Position numbers and translations under genes: made by a program. The notes below the pieces were generated by a model. It was not told the DNA's origin, ran no database searches, and worked only from the letters and a program-made list of their open reading frames with translations. A DNA stretch of 64,000 nucleotides from contig CAXIPT010000003.1 of NCBI GenBank assembly GCA_964030475.1, positions 2,471,862 to 2,535,861 on the forward strand. Reading direction: 5' to 3'. This DNA is from Tethya wilhelma. Its lineage: Eukaryota; Porifera; Demospongiae; Tethyida; Tethyidae. Of the stretch, positions 1-10,042 are shown piece after piece. Each line of letters begins with the position of its first letter. Positions within the stretch are counted from its first letter, which is position 1.

Positions 1-89
1 CAACAACTGCACATTATTAAAGAGAAAAGAAGTCACCCTGATAACCAACTAGTCTACTAGTACACTTGTTACACAACTGACGAGGTAAG

Positions 90-1664
90 ATGATTGGATT
101 TAAATCGATTCAACTCCTCAAGGATCAAACTCTTGGTATTGGATCATATATGGCTCCGTTTGCAAGGCTCTATGTGATGATTTGATTTGTGCTGCAAAAA
201 TCATTCACCCAACCCTTTTCGATCCAAACACACACCAACAAATTGATCATCAAAAAGAACACAGACTACCTATTCATCGTTTCATACAGGAGTGCGAGTT
301 CATGAGTGCAATAAGACATCCAAATATTGTACAGTTCCTGGGCACACACCAAGACCCTCAAACTGGCCTGCCAGTTTTACTAATGGAACTCTTGGATGAT
401 AGTCTTACTCATTTCTTGGAGAGCTCACAGATAGCACTCCCCTACCACATCCAAGTCAATTTTTGCCATGACATCACCATGGCCATTTCGTACCTCCACT
501 CTAAAAGTATCACTCACAGGGATCTCTCTAGTAATAACGTGTTGCTACGTGGAAATGTAATAGCCAAAGTAACCGATTTTGGAATGGCAAAGCTTGGTGA
601 CAAAAACACTAAAGCTACAAAAATTTCCTTAACACTCTGTCCAGGTACTAATGTCTACATGCCTCCTGAGGCAGTTAAAGATAAGCCAATCTACACAGAG
701 AAGATTGACTGCTTTTCCATCGGAACACTCATCATCCAGATCTTAACCACTTGCTTTCCGGATCCTGGAGAAAGACTGAATATATTGTACACACAACTGA
801 TCCTCGATTTCCTACAATTGAAGCCCGAGCTTCAGAAATTGAACGTCGACAAAACCACATCAGTCTAACTGATTGATCCCAACCATCCTCTCCTACCAAT
901 TGCACTCAACTGCCTCAAGGACAGTGATGTTGAACATCCTTCAGCTCAGGAGCTGTGTCATAGAGTAGCATCTCTGAAAGAAACACATCAGTTTTAAACA
1001 AACTGTTAGGACAGCTCAAGAAAGACAAGAACCAGCTTGTAATACAACTGAGAGAAAGAAAGAACTACGACAACAAGTTCAAGACAAAAATGAAATCATA
1101 CAGCAAAAAGATCAGCAACTCCAAGGACTTCAGCAAATAATCGGATCACAAAACAACAGATTGCAACAAAAAGATGACATCATACAAGAGAAAAATGAAA
1201 TTATCGGAGAGAAAGATGACATCATAAAAGAAAAGGATGACATCATACGAGACAATGAACTGATCATTTTATCTAGCCAGCAAGAATGCCAGCAGCTGAG
1301 AGGAACTATCCGAGATCAACAGAGAAAACTGCAACAGGTCACTCAGCAACTTGAATCTAGTCAAAAAATGACGGTTCAAACTCAGACACGAATCCAGGAA
1401 CTAGAACAACTGTTACAGCTGAAAAAAAATTTGCCTACTGAAGAGTCACTGCCAACTCATCACTCTGACAGTGACAGCAGCACTAGAACAGCCACAGTAA
1501 AAAGAGATGGCTTCACACTAAAGTGGAGCGAGGGCAAAAAGCCACCATGTAAGATGAGCAGAGACTCTAATGTTGCATGTTGTTGATGGTGAAATAGTGT
1601 ACATAAGAAGTGAAAGTAAAGCTGTTCATGAATATATCTCCAGAACTAAGACCTGGGAACAACT
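90..1664 (+). pseudogene. Kinase / coiled-coil / kelch gene copy K1, frameshifted and cut by an assembly gap
   Basis: A plus-strand copy of the array family. The start (ATG at 90) directly follows a GGTAAG donor-like sequence. The kinase body keeps HRDLSSNN, DFGMAK and the PPEAV motif. Compared with the minus copy at 21418-23296, several small indels break the frame: a 2-bp TA insertion in the glycine-rich loop near 150, 2 bp near 780, about 4 bp near 868, 1 bp near 995, and about 7 bp near 1575. The longest open pieces are 182-868 (kinase) and 1161-1586 (coiled coil with DDII repeats). The kelch part has just begun when the sequence reaches the N at 1665, after which the strand of the family flips. 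Either a pseudogene or a poor-quality copy of an allele of the 21418-23296 gene; I favour pseudogene because the indels are numerous. Confidence 0.75.
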
Positions 1665-1665
1665 N
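1665..1665. other. Assembly junction (single N)
   Basis: A lone N separates a plus-strand kelch start (1-1664) from a minus-strand kelch start (1666-3193). Both copies are cut at nearly the same point of the gene, which is what an artificial head-to-head contig join would give. Confidence 0.85.
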
Positions 1666-3193
1666 CTTCAAAACCACCTAATCTCAGGTAGATTGTCTCG
1701 CCATCAACAACACTTGACCCTCTGTTCATCTTACATGGTGCCTTCTTGCCCTCTCTCCACCTCAGTATGAAGCTGTCCCTGGTAGCTGTGGCTGTTCTAG
1801 TACTGGTCTCTGAGTGTTGATTCTTTGGGGGAACTCTGAGAATTTGTTTTGGTTTAGCTGGTACTTCAGTTGGTGTTTTGATCTTTAGCTGTTGTTCTAG
1901 TTCCTGGATTTGAGTCTGTAATTGAGTGATCAATTCTTGACTAGATTCAAGTTGCTTAGTCACCTGTTGTAGTTGTCTCTTTTGGTCTACAATAGTTCCT
2001 CTCAGCTGTTGGCATTCTTGTTCACTAGCTACTATAATCTCTTGTATCATGTTATTTTTTCCCCTTACAATGTCTTCTTTCTCTCCTATGATGTCATCTT
2101 TTTGTTGCAATCTGTTATTTTGTGACCCAATGATTTGCTGAAGTCCTTGAATTTGGTGATCTTTTTGTTCTATGATGTCATCTTTGACTTGAACTTGCTG
2201 TTGTAGTTGTTCCTCTCTTTCATTTGTATTAACAGCTGGTTCTGGTCTTTCTTGATCACGTTCTTTGAACTGAAGTGTTTCTCTCAGAGCTGCTACTCTG
2301 TGATACATCTCCTGAGCTGAAGGACGTTCGACATCACTGTCCTTGAGACTCTCTAGTGCAATTAGTAGGAGAGGGTGTTTGGGATCAATTAGACTAACAT
2401 GGTTTTGTCGTCGTTCGATTTCTGAAACACGGACTTCAATTGTTGGGAATTGAGGATCAATTGTGTGCACTATTTTGTGTCGATCTCCTGGTTTAGGGAA
2501 AAATCTCGTCAAGATCTGGATGATGAGTGTACCAATTGCAAAGCAGTCAATCTTTTCTGTGTAGACAGGTGGATCTTTCACAGCTTCAGGAGGCATGTAG
2601 GCATCTGTACCAGGACATAGTGTAAAGGACATATGTGAAGATTGAGGGTTTATATCATCAAACTTAGCCATTCCAAAGTCTGTTACTTTAGCTATGATAT
2701 TCCCACGCAGTAACACATTATTGCTGGAGAGATCCCTGTGAATGATTCCATTAGAGTGGAGGTAGGAAATTGCCAAAGTGATGTCATGACAGAGCAAGAC
2801 TTGGATGTGGTAGGGGACTGGATCCTGTGAGCTTTCCAAGAAGTGGGTCAAGCTATCGTCCATCAGCTCCATTAGTAGAACTGGCAATCCAGTTGTAAGA
2901 TCTTGGTGTGTGCCCAGAAAAAGTACAATATTGGGATGCCTTATTGCACTCATGAACTCACACTCCTGCATGAAACGAGAGATGGGTAGTCTGTGCTCTT
3001 TTTGACGATCAATTTGTCTGTGTGCATTTGGATCAAAAAGAGTTGGGTGGATAACTTTAGCAGCACAGAGCAGATCATCACACAGAGCCTTGCAAACAGA
3101 GCCGTACGATCCAATACCAAGAGTTTGATCCTTTAGGAGTTGAATTGATCTAAAGCCAATTATAGGTATCTTTTGATGTTGTTGCTGAGCCAT
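1666..3193 (-). CDS. Kinase / coiled-coil / (kelch) protein K2, 3' end missing at gap
   Basis: Open frame starting MAQQQHQKIPIIGFRS at 3193 and running about 510 residues into the N at 1665. The kinase domain (residues about 12-300) has a glycine-rich loop GIGSYGSV, the Lys in CAAK, HRDLSSNN, DFGMAK and PPEAV, so it looks catalytically competent; group is tyrosine-kinase-like by its HRDLSSNN signature (inference). A coiled coil with repeated KDDII units follows at about 325-450, then a VDGE linker where the kelch repeats would begin. Those repeats are absent only because the contig ends. A 72-bp intron (3199-3270, minus; GT-AG) lies just 5' of the ATG, matched by a 71-bp intron in the intact copy at 10043-12316, which supports this start. 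The final residues before the N should not be read as a real C-terminus. Confidence 0.8.
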
Positions 3194-3198
3194 ATATC

Positions 3199-3270
3199 CT
3201 GTAATGTAGGCATCAGTAATAATTGTAATAGTTACTAAGTAAATGATTATAGGTTTTTTATTCTGCTTAC
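3199..3270 (-). other. 5' UTR intron of K2
   Basis: On the minus strand the donor is TTAG|GTAAGC and the acceptor TTACAG|GATAT, five bases before the ATG. Position and size match the intron at 12320-12390 in front of the intact paralogue. Confidence 0.6.
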
Positions 3271-3574
3271 CTAAGTTTAATTATTGTGTAAGGTGTCTAA
3301 TCATAGAAATCAAGATGTGCTAGTTGTTTTGCTGTTAGATTATTATACAATTTTCAACTTTTGTCAAAGCCTCTTTACTGCACGCTTAGTCACTTTTAAA
3401 TAATTATGTCATGTGCTACTACTGTTATACTTTATATAGAAAATTGGTACAATTCCTATTGTTCAATCGTTGCTCTATATTTGTACTTGTATGTATCAAC
3501 ATTGCCTTGTTAGCTACATTGAAGGGGATTGTATTAAATTTTAAAGTTTTGCTATGCTTAGTATAGACTGACTT

Positions 3575-3930
3575 TCAGGAACTGTACAATATAATTGGGA
3601 TGTCTTACGTATTGCACTCATAAACTCTCACTCCTCTATGAAACGATCAATAGGTAGTCTGTGTTATTTTTGATGATCAATTTGTTAGTGTGCATTTGAA
3701 TTGAAAAGGGTTGGGTGTATGATTTATGCAGCACAAATCAGATTGTCATGCACATAGAGTCTGCAAATAGAGCCATATGATCCAATACCAAGAGCTTGAT
3801 CCTTGTGGAGTTGAATCGATTGATTTAAATGCAATCATCTTACCTTGTCAGTTGTGTAATAGCTGCATGCATAGACTAGTTAGTTATTAAGATGACTTTT
3901 TTGCTCTTAAACAATGTGAAATTGTTGTAA
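3575..3930 (-). pseudogene. Kinase N-terminal fragment K3
   Basis: Minus-strand remnant covering the start of the kinase (glycine-rich loop, GSICRL-like decay, and the region around the RHPNI-equivalent) plus the upstream sequence shared with the 21418-23296 copy, including the ACAAGGTAAGATGAT joint. Stops and indels throughout; no coiled coil or kelch follows. Belongs to the same sub-lineage as the copies at 90 and 23296. Confidence 0.65.
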
Positions 3931-3969
3931 TTGTCATATAATAAATTATCTCTTTAACAGTACAGTAAT

Positions 3970-4620
3970 TGGGGCGAGCCTGAGCGAGCCCATATAGCGA
4001 GTTGTACGTCGGGACCGTCTGTCTGTCTGTCTGTCATCGTTGGGTCTTGTACGCTCACCTAAGCTAATTCTAGCTATATAACATAATGATCAACCCGTAC
4101 CCTGTACCATGCATTACTCACGCATGCGCATAAGTTTAGAGTGTGCACGTGTTTTCGAGACAGTTGATATCCGCGATCGAGAAATCAGACAGCAGCTAGA
4201 GCACAACAGTTGAGAATTCTGAAATGGTTCTTCTAATAGCTCAGAGGTTGTGAGATTTAGACAGTTGCTAAGCATATCTTACGAGAGAAAGGCACAGGAA
4301 CAGCATCAGCGCCCCAACAGAAAGATAGGCAGAAACTGCAAGGAGAAAAACGGTGATGCCAGGCTTGCTCAATATACAGTGTCAGAGGGTAAGATATACC
4401 AAGTTCAAATACAACCCTAGATTTTACATGTCTCATTAGCAATCCTTCGTGTAAACAAACTTCTGTCGTTCACACCACAGGCACAGTCATTTGAATACTG
4501 TCAGTTTTGTACTGGCACTGACAGCCAGATCTATACCATAATTTGTCATTCTGACAAATATTCTACATACATTTGCTGTACAATTCATGCAAAAAGCTGC
4601 GCTCGCTCAGGCTCGCCCCA
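3970..4620. mobile_element. Non-autonomous DNA element with GGGGCGAGCC inverted ends
   Basis: The ends GGGGCGAGCCTGAGCGAGC (3971-3989) and its exact reverse complement (4601-4619) bound about 650 bp of non-coding sequence; one more base pair (T/A) extends the match. The interior holds a (GTCT)n run near 4017. No convincing target duplication and no transposase. The open frame at 4257-4442 is fortuitous. Confidence 0.7.
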
Positions 4621-4980
4621 CAATGCCTTGCATTCTTCTAGTTAATATGTCATGTGTTGCTACTGTTAAGGAATTGCTATTGTAGTGAACAATTGTAGCT
4701 ATTGTTGTTAGTAATCATTACTCTATCTTTATAGCTTTTTTACTTGCACCAGTTTTGAGTAATTAGTAAGTTGTTAATGGAAATAGTAATCTGCTGCTGT
4801 AGGCAAGTGCTGTGCTTAGATAACTTCCAATAGGAACTGCCTCATCTGATAGTCCATATAATTATTATAGCTATAATTATAGTATAATATATGTCTTCAC
4901 AGCTAGAGTATGTATATTATGAAAATTCAACTCCAGGTTGAGTCCTTGTGCACAACCGTAATAGTAATGTCAATGAAGCA

Positions 4981-5463
4981 ATGAAAGACATCTTCTTTTT
5001 CAAAGGAAAGTCTTTTGTAGCATTTTTGTAGAAGTTTTGTCTTTATCTTTCACTTTTTTTCTTTCTTTGATAGCTGTGTCTAAATTGAAACAGAAAATCA
5101 CAATTTGCTGTTGTTACCATCTATTTTTCTTACCTTGAACACTCAATTAAGTTTGTGCTGCTGATCATATCAGACATCTCCTTTTCCAAAAGAATATACT
5201 TGTTAGCCTTCTTTTAGAATATTTTCCAAGATTTTTTTCCCTCCATTTCTGTGACAGCTGCTAATGGTCAGTTTCAAAACAGCACTATATATACTGGCGA
5301 AAGCTATCAAGTTGTGCATTTTAACCCAACAGCAGTCATTTTAACCTAATACCAGTTAATTTAGCCACTAAAGCATTTAGTTAATATTACTAACTGGGGT
5401 AGCTGCTACAACCAAGTTTTGTTATTAACCCTCGGCATGTGAAACACACCGAAAGGGTTATAA
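4981..5463 (+). repeat. Dispersed repeat, copy 1 (pair with 13322-13803)
   Basis: About 480 bp shared in the same orientation with 13322-13803, starting ATGAAAGACATCTTC and ending in a hairpin-like AACCCTCGGCATG ... CCGAAAGGGTT. Non-coding. The second copy stops exactly at an N, so its true right end is known only from this copy. Confidence 0.75.
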
Positions 5464-5479
5464 TAGTCATTTTTTCTGT

Positions 5480-5528
<49 letters not shown>
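5480..5528. repeat. (GT)n microsatellite
   Basis: Almost uninterrupted TG dinucleotides. Confidence 0.95.
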
Positions 5529-5529
<1 letters not shown>

Positions 5530-5530
<1 letters not shown>

Positions 5531-6149
5531 CTCTTAATCTGAAGAACTGCAAGTCTACTCTGAAAATTATGGACATAAGCATAAAGTACTGATGATTATC
5601 TAAAAAATATGTTTTTCAGAAGCTAAAAGCTTATAGTTCCTGAGCTTTGCCAGGATTTTCAGTCTGAGCCATCGCTTGAGCAGCCATTTTGGCTACATGG
5701 CTCCACCCACTAGCACTACGAACATACGTATAGCGAGCTAACGAGAGTTGCCCGATCGAGCTCTAGCTGCACCTCGCTAGAACACTGGAAGTCTGAGATA
5801 GCGACACTGACTCTAGTATAGAATTTAATGCTTACTAATAGACGTATTTCTAGTCCAAGCACTTGCATTTTTGCAAAGTCTGCAGCAAACTAGCTTGTGA
5901 TACTATGATTGCGACGGTCCCTAAATAGCCACACCAATGCAACAGTACAGTCTGCATTGTATGCCTAGATTGCCAGCCTCGATGTTATACAGCTGCAGTA
6001 AAGTATAGAAAGTGTGTTTTACATGACATTGCAAAGCTGATAGTCAAGTATATGCGTACAATCATGTATGCATGCCTCGATAGCTTTCTTCAAATGATAT
6101 GCCTCGTTCATGCATGCATGGATCATGTGCGATAATTAGAATATTATAC
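5530..6149. other. Stretch without recognisable gene
   Basis: A/T-rich sequence with stops in all frames; I see no coding region or repeat with readable ends. Confidence 0.5.
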
Positions 6150-6266
6150 AAGTATAATAAAAATTTTATAAAAATGAGAAGTGTAGGAATGGGCAGTGCG
6201 GTAAAAAGCAATGAAACAAGGCAAGTCTCTGAATTTCGGCACATGACTACTTCATTTTCATGAGTC
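6150..6266 (+). repeat. Element A, right-module fragment
   Basis: Carries the diagnostic GTGTAGGAATGGGCAGTGCG and TTTCGGCACATGACTACTTC strings of the ~1 kb family and ends at the N at 6267. Confidence 0.75.
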
Positions 6267-6267
6267 N
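6267..6267. other. Assembly junction (single N)
   Basis: Single N inside a copy of a high-copy repeat; sequence to the right does not continue that repeat. Confidence 0.8.
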
Positions 6268-6905
6268 GTCTTTGGCACGTCTACAATCTTTTATCTGGCA
6301 AAACAAATCTTTACAAACTTTCATCACACCACAAAAAATTTGAGTCTTACTTCTTACCGTAAATTCCATCTTTTATCAACTCTAGCGTTTCTCTTTTTGT
6401 AGAAATAACTCCTCACAACTCATTTTACAGTCTTTTTTCTTGTCTTCACAAAAAAAAACAAAGTTCTCTTTGTGGCAGCTGTCTCTATGATTGAAAAATG
6501 ACTACTGAGCATGCGCAAAACAGAATGATGTCATAGTATTTACGTTGGGCTTTAATTGGAATAAATCTGAGTTTTGTGTTGCTGTGGGAGCTGAAAATCT
6601 CTTGAAAGGAGTTTGTCTTTCGGTCCTGGTTGGAAAAGAATGATGTAGAAGCTTCTTAGGATCTTGCTAGGTATTCATTGTATTGCCTTTTTACCAGAAG
6701 TCATCTTGTTTGGCCAATGAGTCATAAAAATGAATACACAATTGAATACTTTGATTACTGAACAGCTATTGTAGCCTAAAGTGTGTCCTAACAGAGAAGA
6801 TAATGCCTAAATTGCTTGTATGGATTTAGCACAGCTGTTGAGCTAAAGTAACACAGCGGTGTGTGTGATTAGCATAGATCTCTGAGTTAAAATTACACAC
6901 TAGAC
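6268..6905. other. Stretch without recognisable gene
   Basis: Nothing coding or repeat-bounded recognised. Confidence 0.5.
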
Positions 6906-6907
6906 GT

Positions 6908-7032
6908 TTACTCGTGTGTCAAATTTGTCAAATGTGTTATTTTGACATACCTTTAGGCATTTGACACACCATTTATAGCTAAGTGTGCTATTTTAACACA
7001 CTTTTTTACATTTGACACATGAGTAAGAAATG
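6908..7032. repeat. Imperfect foldback rich in TGACACA/TGTGTCA
   Basis: TTACTCGTGTGTCAAA near 6910 pairs with TTTGACACATGAGTAA near 7012, with further complementary TGTGTTA/TAACACA blocks inside. It immediately adjoins the truncated end of the kinase fragment at 7070-7194, so it may mark the insertion or breakpoint that truncated it. Confidence 0.5.
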
Positions 7033-7069
7033 AACACATGTCATTTTGACACATCCGTTTTTACTGTGA

Positions 7070-7194
7070 GAGCAGATCATCACACAAAGCCTTGCAAACA
7101 GAGCCATATGATCCAATACCAAGAGTTTGATCCTTTAGGAGTTGAATTGATCTAAAGCCAATTGTGGGTGTGTCCCGATATTTTTCTTGAGCCA
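7070..7194 (-). pseudogene. Kinase first-exon fragment K4
   Basis: Minus-strand start MAQEKYRDTPTIGFRSIQLL followed by the glycine-rich loop and KALCDDLL, then the similarity stops at about 7075. Open over this short stretch but lacks everything after the first 40 residues. Confidence 0.7.
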
Positions 7195-7844
7195 TACTAT
7201 TATATAGCCTTCACAGAGTAGAGAGTAGCAAATTATTGTCAAAAGTGTGCTATAAGATTAAATAGTAATTGCTTAATTATTATCGATCAATTTTGGTTAC
7301 TTACCTTGGTAGTTGCAGATGTCTATTTGTCAATAGTTAATACTTATGATGGATTGACAGTGACTTCTCTATCTTTGTGCTTTGCTGTTTACTATAAACA
7401 GGCTAATGAATAATACTATCAATCATATAAATTAATGAATAGTTCAACAATGATTTATTCATGTAAGTGCTCACAATAAAATTGAGTGTGACACAACATC
7501 AATTGAAAGAAAAACTGACACATATACATGCTACAATCAACTCACATAATATTATTATACACAAATAACATAGCTCAATGGCATGCCTAGAGGACAATCA
7601 TCTATCTGCCCATACATGCACTCACTATTCTTGTTTAGACTTAAATAAGCTAAGTCTATAATTATTATTGTTTGTACATGTGTAAACCTACTGTATCATA
7701 CATACAGACTGTTTACTTAATTCTTACTCAGTGAATCCCAAGAAGTAATTTAGGTGATTTGAATAAATTATTTCGAGATTAATATCAGTTGCTATTTCTA
7801 TACAGAGTTTGTTTTACTGTACATGTTACTGCTAGTGCCGCCGC

Positions 7845-8326
7845 CTACCAGTGTTCATTTCACTGATAACCTCCCATGTGTCAGAGTTGGGATGATATTG
7901 ATGAACATCTTTAGTGAGTCCTTGGGAATCCCAGCCACCAATAGCTGATAATTGATCATGAAGTGTGACACAAGTATAGATTCTCTAACTGGTAGATCAG
8001 CAACTATGCTCCATACATTAGACCTCCATGGATGGATTGATTAGAGACAGAAAGCTTTAAAAATTAGAGTTATATAAATTCAATGAATGTGGCCATCTTC
8101 TACGTAAAGTTCGAAGGTCTTTATTTATTTACGTGGCATGCACATTAAATGCCACTGTCAATTTGTGAAAGGTCTGAAGGACTTTGTTGTGGTTTAGCTT
8201 GTACCTCAGTTAGTGTTTTTGTCCTCAGCTGTTGTTCTAGTTCTTGGATTTATGTCTGAAATTGAGCTTCCACTTGTTGACTGGATTCAAATTGCTCTTG
8301 CAGTTGTCTGTTTTTCTCAGATAGTT
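7845..8326 (-). pseudogene. Coiled-coil and kelch 3' fragment K5 (3' part)
   Basis: Minus strand. 8160-8326 is a decayed piece of the coiled coil (ELEEQLR-like, with an in-frame stop). 7845-8062 encodes the last kelch blades (DLPVRES, CVTLHDQLSAIGG, then DVHQYHPNSDTWEVIS). The first half of the kelch region is missing. The coiled coil resumes on the far side of the transposon insertion at 9643. Confidence 0.7.
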
Positions 8327-9642
8327 CACTGTTAGAAATAAGGTGTCCATCAACACCCCATTATTGACCGAAAAATTTTTCGGGGTGTTACCTAACACTC
8401 CAGTGTCGTACAACACCTATTCTGTGTTGAACAACACCCATGGGTGTTTATCAAAACCTTTTGTACAATAATATATACTTCATACTCATTTAAATACATC
8501 TTAGCATCATAACAACACTCAGAAATGGCTATATGCAACTTAGAACCATCTAATAGTGCCAAATCACTGACTTTTAAACAGGCTAATTTATATTCAATAA
8601 TAATGACATCATTACTGAGCATGCTCAGTAGCGCAATTTTGAACTTAGAGTGAGCAGCTGTAAATTTTGTCTTGTGTGAAGATGCTGAGTTCTTCAACAA
8701 AACCCTGAAAGGATGACTTCTAGGCAGGAAAAACTGAAAAGGAGAGAGTTAAACTTGTCAAGAATTCAATTTGGAGTGCTTGAGGTAAGAAAAGTTGATG
8801 TTTTACAGTCTAACTGAGCTGTACTAACTGGGCTGATATTTATTTTTTCAGCGCCGTTGATAAGTCATTGGAAAAGCTACAATACCCCTAAATATGACTT
8901 CCAGATAGCATAAACAGATGGCTGCAACCTAGATAAACTCAAAATTTGAGGTAAGAACAGCTAGATAAGGCCTACTGTTATAAGCTGTATGGTTGATAAC
9001 AAATCGTGAACTTTGAACCCTTGTAGATCAGCGCGCTAAGCCTGATCCTGTGAGAGAAAGGCTTACTTGGTCTTAGGAACAGTGATGGCAGTTGTGGTGA
9101 AATGAAGAGTATACACAAAAGCCTGAAATGCACTCATTCATTATGTTAAAGAGACTGATGGTAAGTGTAAGCATCATTACAAGTGTGTATGTGTGGATAT
9201 ACATATTTTTAGTGTACAAATTAAATAGGGATGGGAAAAGCTAGCTATATGTACATGTTATGTAGCTATAATTATGTCAATTAGACAATAATGTCCTCGA
9301 TCTATTACTGTACAGGTAGCCACAAGCATACAGCAACTCCCGGCTGGACATGCAGTTGTCAAGAAAGACTCTGCATGGACAGATCATAGAAACAATTTAT
9401 GCTGTGTTTGAATTGAATTTTGTTCATAAAATTGATACATTAAAGGTGCTGTGTAGCTACAGAATGTTGTATAGCTGGGTGCTCAATAACAACACAGGAG
9501 TGTTATATAGCACATAAAAGAGTGCTATGTAACACTCCAGTGAATTTTGAGGGGTGCTCTATAACACTCCAGGGGTGCAAAACTTAAACATTACGCGGGA
9601 CAACCCAAAAAGGTGTTAACTTACACCTTATTTCTAACAGTG
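8327..9642. mobile_element. 1.3 kb CACTG-ended DNA element inserted in K5
   Basis: Terminal inverted repeats CACTGTTAGAAATAAGGTGT (8327-8346) and its exact complement (9623-9642). The coiled-coil sequence reads ...ATAGTT | element | TTCTTCTAAGCTGTTG..., while paralogues read ...ATAGTTCCTCTCAGCTGTTG..., so the empty site is known and the target duplication is TT. Inside, many TAACACTCC / GGTGTT motifs occur near both ends as sub-terminal repeats. No transposase seen; the 102-residue frame at 8392-8700 has no recognisable domain. Superfamily undetermined: CACTG ends with a 2-bp duplication are suggestive of a CACTA-like element. Confidence 0.85.
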
Positions 9643-9790
9643 TTCTTCTAAGCTGTTGACATTCTCGTTGACTAGCTAGAATTATCATTTTATCGTCTTG
9701 TATGATGTCACCATTCTCTTTTATGAGGTCGTTTTTTTCTTGTAAGATGTCATCTTGTATGACATCTTATGGGCAGTATGCCTGAGCTAT
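9643..9790 (-). pseudogene. Coiled-coil fragment K5 (5' part)
   Basis: Continuation of the coiled coil interrupted by the element at 8327-9642: minus-strand CTCGTTGACTAGCTAGAATTATC and DDII-type repeats. It breaks off at about 9790; no kinase part follows. Confidence 0.65.
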
Positions 9791-10042
9791 AGTTACTCTA
9801 CAATTTGGTACTTCTTGTGTCACATTTTACTAGTCCATATTTATATAATTATAATTATATTATGTCTTGAACTGTTATTAAGAATGGCTATAATGTAGTA
9901 TATACGTGAGCAATATAATATTTCTGAAGTCAATCATTACTCTATCCATAACTTTACAACAATATAATCAACACAAATGACTTAGGTGTTCAGAGGGATA
10001 AATAAGTGCTAATTTGCTAAATTCTACATCTCTATAGATAAC

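Noticed and set aside
1646..1664. C-terminus of K2 read through the N
   Set aside because: The codons left of the N belong to the opposite-strand copy; the kelch part is simply missing.
8392..8700. 102-residue frame in the CACTG element as a transposase fragment
   Set aside because: No catalytic motif or family resemblance; lies across sub-terminal repeats.
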